Origin: Burkholderiaceae bacterium
Lineage (GTDB): Bacteria > Pseudomonadota > Gammaproteobacteria > Burkholderiales > Burkholderiaceae_B
Reading direction: 5' to 3'
Assembly (NCBI GenBank): GCA_017983955.1
Contig: JAGOAJ010000006.1
Location: 62,001-126,000, forward strand
Length of the DNA stretch: 64,000 nucleotides
A program made the position numbers and the translations under genes. Below, one piece after another: positions 8,515 through 16,658 of the stretch (position 1 is its first letter; every line of letters begins with the position of its first letter). The notes under the pieces were generated by a model that did no database searches, had not been told where the DNA came from, and was given only the letters and a program-made list of their open reading frames with translations.

Positions 8515-9650
8515 AAACACAAATTATTGATCTGAAGCCGGGAGGCCGATACAAGACGCCGCAAGGGTACATGGTGTTCCCGACATCCGTGCTGGGCCGC
8601 ACGGGCATACAAGAGTACGACAGCGGTGAGCTGGGCCAGCCTGCGGGTAAGACCGTTACGCTGGATCGACCGGAGTCTGAGGTGTTCAAGCCTGAGTCTA
8701 TGGCCAGCTTTGAAGCCATGCCGGTGACGATGAATCACCCTGACAGCCTTGAGGTGGATGCCAAAACGTGGCGCGACCTTGCTGTCGGCATGGTCAAGAA
8801 CGTACGCCGCGAAGCTGACTACCTGGTGGGTGATATCTGGGTCTATGACGCCAAGGCCATTGCCGGCATTGAGCGCGACGACATTGAAGAAATTTCTCTG
8901 GGCTACAGCAGCGACGTTGTAGAGGGCGGTGCCGATGGCGCTGACTACACCCAAACGGATATTGAAGGAAACCACGCGGCGATTTTGCCGAGGGGCCGCT
9001 GTGGTGGTGAATGCCGTCTCGGCGACCAACAACTTACCAACAAACGGAGTAATCCTGTGAGCAAGAAAACACTATTGGATTCGCTTCTCGGTCGCCTGGG
9101 CCTTACCAAGCCGACTGCAGAGCAAAAAACCAAACTGTCCGCCACCCTGAATGATATGGGTGTGGATCCTGAAGCCGAGATCAAGGACGAGGAAAATCCT
9201 AAGCCGATCGAAGACACTGGGGATGATCCGCTCAAAACGGACGAAGAACTTAACAAGCCCAAGGTCGACACCGAAGAGCAGCTCAAAGATGAGGGTGGCG
9301 AAGCACTTGCGACTGCCCAGGCGCGCGTGGCCGAGCTAGAAGCACAGGTGGCATCCCTACAAGCTGCAAAGGCCGACAGCGAAGAAACCCGCACCGTGGC
9401 TGCTGATGCGGCTATGTCGTTTAAGGGCTTGACGATTGGCGACGCTGACACGGCGCGCAGCATTCGCGAAAAGGCCGTTGCACTCAAGGGTCTGTATACC
9501 GCTGACGCCGCCAAGAAGCTGGCTGACTGCGATCTGAAAGCGGCCTATCAGATGGCGCGCACGCTACGTGATCACAGCCTTGGCCGGGCCATGCTGGGCG
9601 ACAGCAAGGTCGCAGCCAAGTCGGTTGACTACAACGCTCTATATAAATAA
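8511..9650 (+). CDS. Prohead protease (DUF2213) fused to scaffold domain
   Basis: Residues 1 to about 165 match the DUF2213 head-maturation protease: YKTPQGYMVFPTSVLGRTG, MNHP, EEISLGYSSDVV and HAAILPRGRCGGECRL, where the His is a likely catalytic residue. Residues 183-379 are acidic, Lys/Glu-rich and coiled-coil-like (RVAELEAQVASLQAAKADSE), as expected for a scaffold. An internal start at 9057 can make the scaffold alone. The layout mirrors the lambda C/Nu3 arrangement. It lies directly upstream of the decoration and capsid genes. Confidence 0.85.
   Translation: MKTQIIDLKPGGRYKTPQGYMVFPTSVLGRTGIQEYDSGELGQPAGKTVTLDRPESEVFKPESMASFEAMPVTMNHPDSLEVDAKTWRDLAVGMVKNVRREADYLVGDIWVYDAKAIAGIERDDIEEISLGYSSDVVEGGADGADYTQTDIEGNHAAILPRGRCGGECRLGDQQLTNKRSNPVSKKTLLDSLLGRLGLTKPTAEQKTKLSATLNDMGVDPEAEIKDEENPKPIEDTGDDPLKTDEELNKPKVDTEEQLKDEGGEALATAQARVAELEAQVASLQAAKADSEETRTVAADAAMSFKGLTIGDADTARSIREKAVALKGLYTADAAKKLADCDLKAAYQMARTLRDHSLGRAMLGDSKVAAKSVDYNALYK
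9057..9650 (+). CDS. Nested scaffold protein from internal GTG start
   Basis: Within the protease-scaffold gene, and in the same frame, GGAG at 9046-9049 stands 7 bases before a GTG at 9057. This would give a separate 197-residue protein beginning SKKTLLDSLLGRLGL, exactly after the protease domain ends. It is the expected position of a nested scaffold in lambda-type head modules. The sequence evidence is the ribosome site and domain boundary; production of the shorter protein is inferred. Confidence 0.6.
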   Translation: MSKKTLLDSLLGRLGLTKPTAEQKTKLSATLNDMGVDPEAEIKDEENPKPIEDTGDDPLKTDEELNKPKVDTEEQLKDEGGEALATAQARVAELEAQVASLQAAKADSEETRTVAADAAMSFKGLTIGDADTARSIREKAVALKGLYTADAAKKLADCDLKAAYQMARTLRDHSLGRAMLGDSKVAAKSVDYNALYK

Positions 9651-9662
9651 GGAGTAGCACAC

Positions 9663-10100
9663 ATGAGCTACAAACAAATCAACGTCCTGGCGTTCCCAGG
9701 ACAAATCGGCCTGGTGGGTGAATCGCTGTCGCGTGCGACTGGCGAGCAGAACGTAGGCGCGACCGTTGTACATGCAGGACGCTTTGTGGCCACTGCCAGC
9801 CCGCACGGCATCAAAGCCATTGCGGCTGCTGTTGACCCCGTCCAGGGCATTGTCATTAAGTCGCAATTGCAAGGCAGCTACGGCAAGGACGAGTACCTGT
9901 CCGTTGGTCATATTGGCCACGGTGATAGCGCCTGGGCAGAGACCACAGGGGCTGCATTGGTGCGTGGTGATGCTGTGTATATCGTCGCCACCGGCGTTAA
10001 CGCAGGCAAGGTCACCAAGACCGACACCAACAACATTGCCACTAACCTGGTCGTTCGTAACGTGGCAGACGGCCTGGCCGAAGTCACTCGCAAGGAGTAA
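9663..10100 (+). CDS. Head decoration / cement protein
   Basis: A 145-residue beta-rich, Gly/Ala/Val-rich protein (MSYKQINVLAFPGQIGLVGE) placed between the scaffold and the major capsid gene, where DUF2190-like or gp24-like capsid cement proteins are encoded. AAGGAG precedes the start by 8 bases. Length and lack of charged clusters fit a capsid surface protein that stabilises the head; identity with a named family is not certain. Confidence 0.72.
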   Translation: MSYKQINVLAFPGQIGLVGESLSRATGEQNVGATVVHAGRFVATASPHGIKAIAAAVDPVQGIVIKSQLQGSYGKDEYLSVGHIGHGDSAWAETTGAALVRGDAVYIVATGVNAGKVTKTDTNNIATNLVVRNVADGLAEVTRKE

Positions 10101-10105
10101 CCAAT

Positions 10106-11065
10106 ATGCGCTTCACACTTAATGATGGCTTGAACATTCTTGTTCCGGCCCTAGCCGCGTTTCGCGAGCAGATGGTCGAGGAAAAATACCCCGAGATCGT
10201 TTTCCCGCAGTTCATGACGGTAGATAGCTCGGGCGGCACTGGCCTGACTGACAAAATTCACTTCTCGGTCGAGTCGGCCAGCGATCTGGATGATGGCTTG
10301 ATCGGTGATAAAACCACCAGCGTCGATACCGTCGCCGTAGACTTTGCTGATCATCGTTCGCCGATCGTGTCGTGGGCTAAGGGTGTTGAGTACACCTTGC
10401 GCGAGCTGGAAATCTGCGCACGCCTCGGCATTGAGGTGGATACACAGAAAATCCGTGTCCTGCGTCAGAACGCTGACCAGACCTTGCAGAAGGTGGCGTT
10501 TATGGGGCATGGCCGCGATAAGCGCATTACAGGTCTGCTCAATTCCCTATTGGTAAAACCGCTTAAAGGCCTTAAAGGCGCGACAGCGGCTAAGGGCTGG
10601 GCTGAAATGACTGGCGAAGAGGCCGCGCAAGCGCTAATCGATATGTTCAAGGTCATTCTGGATAAGACCGAGCTTATTGCGGCGCCTGACACGCTGGCTA
10701 TTCCGATGACCGACTTCGTTGAGGTTGCCGTCAAGCCACGTCACCCATCTGGCAGCGACACCTCGGTGCTGGAATACGTCACCGAGAAGCTCAAGGCTGC
10801 CGCCGGCAAGCCTGTGACTATTCGTGGCATACCGCTGAAATACGCTGATACCGCAGGCGTGGGCGGCAAGAAGCGCGCCATTGCCTATATCAACAGTGCT
10901 CAGCATGTTCTGTTTGATGTGCCTGTAACGCCTGAAATGCTGGATGCTCAGCAAAAGGGCCTACTGGCGTGGCAGACCGGCATGCGTATGGACTTTGGCG
11001 GTGTGAGTTTCCTTGAGCCTCAGTCAGCGGCTTACTTTGACTACGACACGGTGCCAGCCGTTTAA
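10106..11065 (+). CDS. Major capsid protein (DUF2184 type)
   Basis: The 319-residue protein builds the icosahedral shell. It has the DUF2184 opening (LNILVPALAAFREQMVEEKYPEIVFPQF is split here into two parts: AAFREQMVEEKYPEIV follows residue about 15), the central SWAKGVEYTLRELE (about 90-103), GHGRDKRITGLLN (about 134-146) and the C-terminal GMRMDFGGVSFLEPQSAAYFDYD. It follows the decoration gene after 5 bases with an AAGGAG ribosome site. Confidence 0.88.
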   Translation: MRFTLNDGLNILVPALAAFREQMVEEKYPEIVFPQFMTVDSSGGTGLTDKIHFSVESASDLDDGLIGDKTTSVDTVAVDFADHRSPIVSWAKGVEYTLRELEICARLGIEVDTQKIRVLRQNADQTLQKVAFMGHGRDKRITGLLNSLLVKPLKGLKGATAAKGWAEMTGEEAAQALIDMFKVILDKTELIAAPDTLAIPMTDFVEVAVKPRHPSGSDTSVLEYVTEKLKAAAGKPVTIRGIPLKYADTAGVGGKKRAIAYINSAQHVLFDVPVTPEMLDAQQKGLLAWQTGMRMDFGGVSFLEPQSAAYFDYDTVPAV

Positions 11066-11074
11066 GGAGGCTAT

Positions 11075-11446
11075 ATGCCAGCACCAACATCCGCCGACCT
11101 TAAAGCTCGGTACCCGGAATTCAAAGAGGCCGACGATACGCAAGTCGGCCTTGCTATTTCCGATGCCGCCCTTGAGGTCCATCAAAAGGCATGGGGAAAG
11201 TTTTACCAAGTCGGGGTGCTGGCGCTGGCTGCCCACAATCTGTCTCTTTCCAGACGTCGCGGCGGCATGGGGGCGGGCGCCTTAACCGGGCCGCTTGTCG
11301 GCAAGAAGGTTGGAGAAATTCAACTTAACTATGCCGCACCGCCTATCGCTTCTATGGATGAGGCAATGTATGCGTCTACGGCCTACGGGCAGCGTTACGT
11401 GCAGCTGCTTAACCTGGTAGGTATGCCTATAGGAGTGGTTGCATGA
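11075..11446 (+). CDS. Head-tail connector, DUF4054 type
   Basis: A 123-residue protein starting MPAPTSADLKARYPEFKEADD, with the DUF4054 order of a short helix, WGKFYQVGVLALAAHNLSL and a C-terminal ASTAYGQRYVQLL. In this phage group such proteins form the ring below the portal that links head to tail. AAGGAGG lies 6 bases before the start. Overlaps the next gene by 4 bases. Confidence 0.82.
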   Translation: MPAPTSADLKARYPEFKEADDTQVGLAISDAALEVHQKAWGKFYQVGVLALAAHNLSLSRRRGGMGAGALTGPLVGKKVGEIQLNYAAPPIASMDEAMYASTAYGQRYVQLLNLVGMPIGVVA

Positions 11447-11916
11447 AATCAGGAATAGTCAGAAATTTCGATTTCGCGAAATTTCGCGAACTGCGAACAC
11501 GCTTGGAAGGCATGGCCGACAAGGAAGTGGTGGTAGGCGTGACTCGGGCCAGTGCAGGCCGCCACCAAACGGGCGAAATCAACAATGCCGAGCTGCTCGC
11601 CGTGCACGAGTTCGGTAGCAAGGACGGATCGATTCCGGAGCGCGCTCCTGTTCGGTCATCCATGTCAAAACACCAGGACAAGTATGTGGCCACGCATGCG
11701 GAAAACCTGCGTAAGGTGGTTCGCGGCGAAATGCCGTTTGATAAGTCGCTGGATCTGCTTGGGCTTCGCGCTGCGGCCGACGTTCAGCAGAACATCCGGG
11801 ATGGCGACTTTAAGCCGTTGAAGCAGGCCACTATTAACCGAAAAGGGTCTAGCACGCCATTGATCGACACCGGCAACCTGCGCCAGTCTATTACCCACGA
11901 GGTGCGCGATGCTTGA
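11443..11916 (+). CDS. Neck / tail-completion protein (gp10-like)
   Basis: A 157-residue protein with VVGVTRASAGRHQTGEINNAELLAVHEFGSKDGSIPERAPVRSSM (read in parts) near residues 25-75, the VGV...E(F/Y)G...IP.R.F/P.R pattern of phage virion-morphogenesis and gp10-like proteins, and a C-terminal PLIDTGNLRQSITHEV, also shared with that group. It acts in finishing the head-tail joint. Codons 11-16 overlap a perfect 18-bp palindrome. Overlaps the next gene by 8 bases. Confidence 0.78.
   Translation: MKSGIVRNFDFAKFRELRTRLEGMADKEVVVGVTRASAGRHQTGEINNAELLAVHEFGSKDGSIPERAPVRSSMSKHQDKYVATHAENLRKVVRGEMPFDKSLDLLGLRAAADVQQNIRDGDFKPLKQATINRKGSSTPLIDTGNLRQSITHEVRDA
11473..11490. repeat. Perfect 18-bp palindrome in the neck gene
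   Basis: TTCGCGAAATTTCGCGAA is its own reverse complement and also contains two direct copies of ATTTCGCGAA in the interval 11,471-11,490. It lies about 30 bases after the ATG and could form a hairpin in the mRNA or be a protein-binding site; no function can be assigned. Confidence 0.9.
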
Positions 11917-12280
11917 TGTCTCCGAGATTTTTAACGATCCCGATATTACCCAGGACGTACCGCTACGACGTGGCATTGGCGAGTACTTGGCCGACGGTAC
12001 CTGGACCGGCGAGTACGCCGACCCGGTAGACATCATCGCGATCGTGCATGCCACGAAGCCTGATGACCTGCAGCTGCTGCCCGAGGGCGAGCGGTATTTA
12101 CCCAACAAGAAAATTTTTACCCCTGATCCGATATCCACCGGTGACTTGGTCATTTACCAAGGCAGCACCTGGCGCGTATCGGCACTGAGCGACTGGACAG
12201 AATATGGCTTCTATAACTGTATTGCAGTTCGACATGACGGGGTTGCGAGACCTAATTCGGGAGGTTTTGTCGTTACCTGA
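11909..12280 (+). CDS. Head-tail connector/stopper protein
   Basis: A 123-residue beta-rich protein with no motif I can name, starting MLDVSEIFNDPDITQDVPLRRG. It contains EGERYLPNKKIFTPDPISTGDLVIYQGSTWRV read as a beta sandwich, a pattern common to head-tail stopper proteins. Its location between the gp10-like gene and the tail-terminator gene supports that role. Overlaps the next gene by 77 bases. Confidence 0.6.
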   Translation: MLDVSEIFNDPDITQDVPLRRGIGEYLADGTWTGEYADPVDIIAIVHATKPDDLQLLPEGERYLPNKKIFTPDPISTGDLVIYQGSTWRVSALSDWTEYGFYNCIAVRHDGVARPNSGGFVVT

Positions 12281-12755
12281 TAAGACGGTACGCGATGCTG
12301 ACCAAGCGGCTCCTACGGGGGCCGTTGCTTTTGTGACGGTTCGTGAATTGACGACGAACGAGGTCGGACGGGCCCGGCGCGATTTCGATGGCGCCACCGA
12401 AATTGAGCGCATCTGTATGTCGGTCGAAACCTCGGTGAGCATTAATGCCCACGGCAATGACGCCCTTGCGTTAATGAAGAAGCTCGCCGTCATGTTCCAG
12501 TCGTCCGCTGGCATTCAGGGCATGAGAAAGCACAAAGGTCACATCCTGCGCCTGTCACCAGTTCGCAACCTATCTGGTATCGCTGGGGCTGGCCAGGAAG
12601 AACGAGCCCAGATGGACATCGTCATTAGTCACGAACACAAGGTCGAGGTCGACCTGAAACGGATCGACCAGGGTGACGTGACCGTCACCACCACCGATGG
12701 TCTGACCGCCACCACCCATATCGACGCAACAACCATTACTACGGAGCACACCTAA
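12204..12755 (+). CDS. Tail terminator / neck protein
   Basis: A 183-residue protein. FVTVRELTTNEVG and the stretch IERICMSVETSVSINAHGNDA followed by ALMKKLAVMFQSS resemble LIC_12616-type phage neck terminator proteins, which cap the tail before it joins the head. The last 30 residues are Thr-rich (VTTTDGLTATTHIDATTITT). It ends one base into the sheath gene. Confidence 0.68.
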   Translation: MASITVLQFDMTGLRDLIREVLSLPDKTVRDADQAAPTGAVAFVTVRELTTNEVGRARRDFDGATEIERICMSVETSVSINAHGNDALALMKKLAVMFQSSAGIQGMRKHKGHILRLSPVRNLSGIAGAGQEERAQMDIVISHEHKVEVDLKRIDQGDVTVTTTDGLTATTHIDATTITTEHT

Positions 12756-13888
12756 TGCTGCCACTTTCTCAAATCGTTAACGTTCAACTGAACGTGCCAC
12801 CTATTGCGCCGTTTCGCCGTAACTTCGGCCTGGTGGCGTTGTTCTCGCCCGAAGCTGTCGAGGTTTTGGGCGGTGATAAATACGGGCTATATCCTGATCA
12901 AGCCTCAATCGAAACCGCATATGGCACGCTGTCGGATACGGCAGCAGCCACACGTCCATTTTTCAGTCAGACCCCACGACCCAAACAGATTTTGATTGCG
13001 CCCTGGAATGCCGGCAATGCCGAGCCGCAAGACCCCACTGTAGCTATGGCCGCGCTGCAAGACGTATTTCCCGGTTGGTACGCCGCCACCTTTGCGGGTC
13101 TCACGGGCGATACAAAATACCCGCTGACGGATGCCCAGATAGAAGCCATTGGCGATTGGGTTTTATCTTCTGATAAAAAAATATTCGGCGTAACGACCAA
13201 TAAACCAGACCACATTGAGCAGGCAGAGTCCAATCCATTCAAAAAGCTGTTCGATAAGCTGGCTGATCGTGTGCTTGCTATTTATGACAAGAATGACCCG
13301 TATGCGGTCATGTCGCTTTTGGCGCGCGGCCTGTCGGTGAACTTTGCGGCGAACAATAGCACCATCACGCTCAAATTCAAGCAACTGCCTGGCGTGTCGG
13401 CTGACGACCTTTCGCTGACCGAGGTGGCCAAGTGCAAGGCGCTGGGCATTAACTACTACACCTACTACGACGAAGCGGCGATGGTCGCCGAGGGCACAAC
13501 CATTGGCAAGCGTTTCTTTGACGAGATCCACGGTCTCGACTGGTTTGTCGATGCAGTGCAAAAAAATTACTTCGCTACCCTTTATCAGTCACCCACCAAA
13601 GTTCCTCAGACCGATCCCGGCACGGCGAAACTGACTGCAGCGATAGAGAAGGCATGCCAGGAAGGGGTGAAAAACGGGTTGATTGCCCCTGGTATTTGGA
13701 CAGGTGACCCCTTTGGCATGCTGGAAACGGGTGATCGTTTGGATGAAGGTTTCTATGTGTGGGCCGATACGGTCGATACACAGCCTACCTCTGATCGCGA
13801 GCAACGAGCCGCCGTTCCGCATCAGGTCGCCATTAAATTGGCTGGAGCTATTCATAGCGGCGACATCCTTGTCAACTTCAGCCGTTAA
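12755..13888 (+). CDS. Tail sheath protein (DUF3383)
   Basis: Main protein of the contractile sheath. The 377-residue product starts MLPLSQIVNVQLNVPP and shows the DUF3383 signs: YGTLSDTAAATRPFFSQTPRP (about 55-75), WYAATFAG, SDKKIFGVTTNKPDHI, and a C-terminal half with GINYYTYYDEAAMVAEGTTIGKRFFDEIHGLDWF read in parts. This gene is the main evidence that the phage is a myovirus. Confidence 0.87.
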   Translation: MLPLSQIVNVQLNVPPIAPFRRNFGLVALFSPEAVEVLGGDKYGLYPDQASIETAYGTLSDTAAATRPFFSQTPRPKQILIAPWNAGNAEPQDPTVAMAALQDVFPGWYAATFAGLTGDTKYPLTDAQIEAIGDWVLSSDKKIFGVTTNKPDHIEQAESNPFKKLFDKLADRVLAIYDKNDPYAVMSLLARGLSVNFAANNSTITLKFKQLPGVSADDLSLTEVAKCKALGINYYTYYDEAAMVAEGTTIGKRFFDEIHGLDWFVDAVQKNYFATLYQSPTKVPQTDPGTAKLTAAIEKACQEGVKNGLIAPGIWTGDPFGMLETGDRLDEGFYVWADTVDTQPTSDREQRAAVPHQVAIKLAGAIHSGDILVNFSR

Positions 13889-13902
13889 CAGGAGCAAACA
13901 AC

Positions 13903-14331
13903 ATGCGCTTTGATCCCAAACTACATTCCGTTTTGATTAATGGTTACGAAATCAATGGCTGGGCCAAGGGTGGTGACGTCGTTAGCTATGTCTATAACTC
14001 CGACGCCGGCGCGCTCACCGTGGGTGCGCGTGGCGGTGGGGTGTTTGTGGCCAACCAGGACCGGTCTACCACGCTGACGCTAAAGCTGCTGCAGCACAGC
14101 CCTGACAATAAGTTTTTGCAGCGCCTTTCTTCAGTACAGCGTAACGATCTTAAAGCGTTTGTACCGCTGACCCTGGCCATCCGTGATCTGATTAACGAGG
14201 ATCGTGCCTCTGGTGTGACGGGGTTTTTCACGACCCTGCCTGGTCTGGTACGGGGCGACACCGCCAACGACACGACGCACGTGATTGTATTTACGAGTGG
14301 CAATATTGTTCTTGAAGATGGAGTGGCGTAA
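13903..14331 (+). CDS. Tail tube protein (DUF3277)
   Basis: A 142-residue protein beginning MRFDPKLHSVLINGYEINGW; the NGYEI(N/T)GWAKGGDVV opening and DRSTTLTLKLLQHSPDN stretch fit DUF3277, the inner-tube protein found directly after DUF3383 sheath genes. AGGAG 11 bases upstream. It stacks as rings inside the sheath. The stop overlaps the next start (TAATG). Confidence 0.85.
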   Translation: MRFDPKLHSVLINGYEINGWAKGGDVVSYVYNSDAGALTVGARGGGVFVANQDRSTTLTLKLLQHSPDNKFLQRLSSVQRNDLKAFVPLTLAIRDLINEDRASGVTGFFTTLPGLVRGDTANDTTHVIVFTSGNIVLEDGVA

Positions 14332-14744
14332 TGGAAGCAGAAAAAAGAATTGAACTGGATGGCTGCACGTACATTATGCGCCCAGCCAATGCCATGGCGG
14401 CTTGGTCCGCGTTGAAGGCAGCGGGTGCTGTGTTCAAAGGCCTGGAGGTGGATTCTGGTGACATAGGTAAAACCAAGATCGATATTGGGGCGATTCTGGG
14501 CAACCTGGGGGATCCCGCTATTGCCAAGGTCGAGAAGATTGTTCTTGAGCATACGAACGTCCAACCTGAAGATGGCAAAGCCTATCGACTGGCTGATCAG
14601 ATGGAGACACATTTCAATGATCGCCGCGGTGATCTGATCCCCGTGCTGGTGGCCGGTATCCAATACCAATATGCCGATTTTTTTACAAGCGCCATGCCAG
14701 CACTGGGCAAACTGCTGGGCAAGGCGAAATCGCTGACGGCATAA
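14331..14744 (+). CDS. Tail assembly chaperone, short (0-frame) form
   Basis: A 137-residue protein between tube and tape-measure genes, the fixed position of tail assembly chaperones (lambda G/GT type). These proteins coat the tape measure during tail assembly and are absent from the virion. The gene contains a slippery heptamer at 14,678-14,684 that would send part of the ribosomes into the -1 frame to make the longer form. Confidence 0.85.
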   Translation: MEAEKRIELDGCTYIMRPANAMAAWSALKAAGAVFKGLEVDSGDIGKTKIDIGAILGNLGDPAIAKVEKIVLEHTNVQPEDGKAYRLADQMETHFNDRRGDLIPVLVAGIQYQYADFFTSAMPALGKLLGKAKSLTA

Positions 14745-14896
14745 CTGACTGGTTCATCTACCTGCCCGTCATGCGCAAGCTCTGCACGCCGCACGAGCTG
14801 CGCACCATCTACACGCTCTCTGACCTGGTCGACTTTCACAATGCAATTGCAGAGTGGGACGAGGCTAAGCGCAGGGTGCAGGAAACACCGACATGA
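14331..14896 (+). CDS. Tail assembly chaperone, long (-1 frameshift) form
   Basis: Reading 14,331-14,684, then slipping back one base and continuing 14,684-14,896, gives a 188-residue fusion. The -1 frame is open for 70 codons and encodes a plausible helical domain (DWFIYLPVMRKLCTPHELRT, then DLVDFHNAIAEWDEAKRR) that has no start codon of its own at its beginning. Its stop overlaps the tape-measure start (ATGA). This is the layout of lambda GT. Only the last 50 codons lie beyond the 0-frame stop. Confidence 0.78.
14678..14684 (+). promoter_or_regulatory. Programmed -1 frameshift slippery site T_TTT_TTT
   Basis: Seven T residues fall exactly in the phase X_XXY_YYZ relative to the chaperone frame (GAT TTT TTT ACA becomes T_TTT_TTT). 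A back-slip of one base enters the downstream open frame. No separate pseudoknot was modelled. Confidence 0.8.
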
Positions 14897-16650
14897 TTCT
14901 TGACGAATTCCTTGTGAAGCTGGGGGTAATCAGCGACCCCAAAGACTTGGATACGTTTGTCGCGGGTCTTGAGAAAACGGCCAAGGTGGCCACGGCTGTG
15001 GTGGGTGTTGTGGGCGGCCTTACTGCGGCCGTTACCGGCTTTTTTGGTAAGGCGCTGGATGGACTGGACGATTTGGCCAACTTGTCGAAAGATACCGATA
15101 CCGAGTTGGCGTATATCCAGAAGCTGGGGTACGCCGCGCAGCTTAGTGGATCCTCGATCGAAGCGGCTAACGGCTCAGTCAAAGGGCTGTCACAAACTAT
15201 AGGGGAGGCAGCTAGTGGCCTGGGGCGCGGTAAGGCCGCGTTTGAAGCTTACGGGTTGTCTGCTAAAAATGCTGACGGTTCGGTAAAGAGTGTTGGAGAA
15301 GTGCTCGAGGACGTGCAAGACAAAATGGCCAAGTTGTCTAAAGCCGAGCAGCTGTCCATGTTAAGCAAGCTCGGTATCGATCAGTCAATGATTGGGCTAC
15401 TTAATAGCTCTAGTGAGGCAATGGGCACCTTATTTCAGGAGGCTGAGGACCTTGGGCTTGTTACGGCAGCTGGCGCTGACGCTGCTGGCGAGTTCAACGA
15501 CACCCTGTCACAGATGCAAATGGTCATGGGGGCGATCCGCACCAACATCGCTGTGGGCCTGGCGCCGCAGCTCACAAATATTGTGGGCAGGCTGCGTGAC
15601 TGGTTGATACGCAATAAGGAGCTGATCCGAGAGGGTATCAACAAGGCCGTGACGGTTATCCTTGCTTTGTGGCGGGCGATCATGAGAGCCATCGACGTGG
15701 TAGATAAGATCATCAGTAAGACTATCGGCTGGAAGGCGGCGCTGGTCATCTTGGGCGGCGCGTTGCTTTGGTTTAACAAAACCATGTTGCTGGCGTTTGC
15801 AACCAACCCCATTACGTTGATCGTGGCTGCCATCGCCGGGCTGGTCTTGCTTGTAGATGACCTGATTACCTTCATGGAAGGCGGCGAGTCAATGTTTGAC
15901 TGGTCGTGGGCCATTCCGATCATCAAGGAAGTTAGCCAGGCGATTGACGAAATAAGCGCCGTACTTCAAGCCTTCTGGGACACCTATGGGCAAAACGTAT
16001 TGGATGGGTTTGGTGGTCTATGGGAGTTCGTCAAAGGGTTTGTTGCTTGGCTGGGTAATGCAATAGCTGCGGTCTTTAATTTCATGACGGGTGATTTTGA
16101 TGGTTTTTTGAGTCGTAGCCAGGCATCACTTGAAGGGCTTAAGCAGATGTTTGACGGTGCCGTCGAGTACATCAAAAATCTATTCATTATTTGGCTGGGC
16201 CTGCTCGGTGTTGATATTGACGCGATCGGCAAGCGGTTTACCGATACCTGGGATTCTGTCAAAAATGGATTCTCTGCGGCCATGGGTGTTATCAGTAGCC
16301 TATGGAGTAGCGTGTCCGGGACGATATCCAAAGGCCTAAACGCCATCGGCAACACGATTGGGTGGGTTGCTGAGAAGCTAGGCCTGTCTAGTGATGCTGC
16401 CGCTTCGGCAGTGGCCAAGGTCGATGCTGCGGAAGCGACATCGCCGGTTTCTCAGCAGTATGGTGAAGGCGCGGCTATGGCGGGTGGCGGTTCCGGCGGC
16501 AATCGAACCAGCTCACAGACGAATGACATTAAGGTGACCCAGTACATAACAACCAGCGACCCCAAGGCCGCCGGTCAATATGCGGCTGATGGCGTTAAGC
16601 GTGAACAGCAGCGTGCTACCGCTAATGCACAAGGCGCGTTCGCGCTTTAG
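14893..16650 (+). CDS. Tape measure protein
   Basis: Sets tail length and passes through the baseplate on injection. The 585-residue protein is helical, with hydrophobic Gly/Ala/Val segments near residues 30-50 and several about 255-330 (WKAALVILGGALLWF, TLIVAAIAGLVLLVDDL), and a low-complexity Gly/Ser-rich C-terminus. It follows the chaperone pair with an ATGA overlap. By the usual rule of about 0.15 nm per residue a tail near 90 nm is expected. Confidence 0.88.
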   Translation: MILDEFLVKLGVISDPKDLDTFVAGLEKTAKVATAVVGVVGGLTAAVTGFFGKALDGLDDLANLSKDTDTELAYIQKLGYAAQLSGSSIEAANGSVKGLSQTIGEAASGLGRGKAAFEAYGLSAKNADGSVKSVGEVLEDVQDKMAKLSKAEQLSMLSKLGIDQSMIGLLNSSSEAMGTLFQEAEDLGLVTAAGADAAGEFNDTLSQMQMVMGAIRTNIAVGLAPQLTNIVGRLRDWLIRNKELIREGINKAVTVILALWRAIMRAIDVVDKIISKTIGWKAALVILGGALLWFNKTMLLAFATNPITLIVAAIAGLVLLVDDLITFMEGGESMFDWSWAIPIIKEVSQAIDEISAVLQAFWDTYGQNVLDGFGGLWEFVKGFVAWLGNAIAAVFNFMTGDFDGFLSRSQASLEGLKQMFDGAVEYIKNLFIIWLGLLGVDIDAIGKRFTDTWDSVKNGFSAAMGVISSLWSSVSGTISKGLNAIGNTIGWVAEKLGLSSDAAASAVAKVDAAEATSPVSQQYGEGAAMAGGGSGGNRTSSQTNDIKVTQYITTSDPKAAGQYAADGVKREQQRATANAQGAFAL

Positions 16651-16658
16651 GAAACACT

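Noticed and set aside
13992-14669. 225-aa leftward frame over tube and chaperone genes
   Set aside because: Shadow of two well-supported rightward tail genes.
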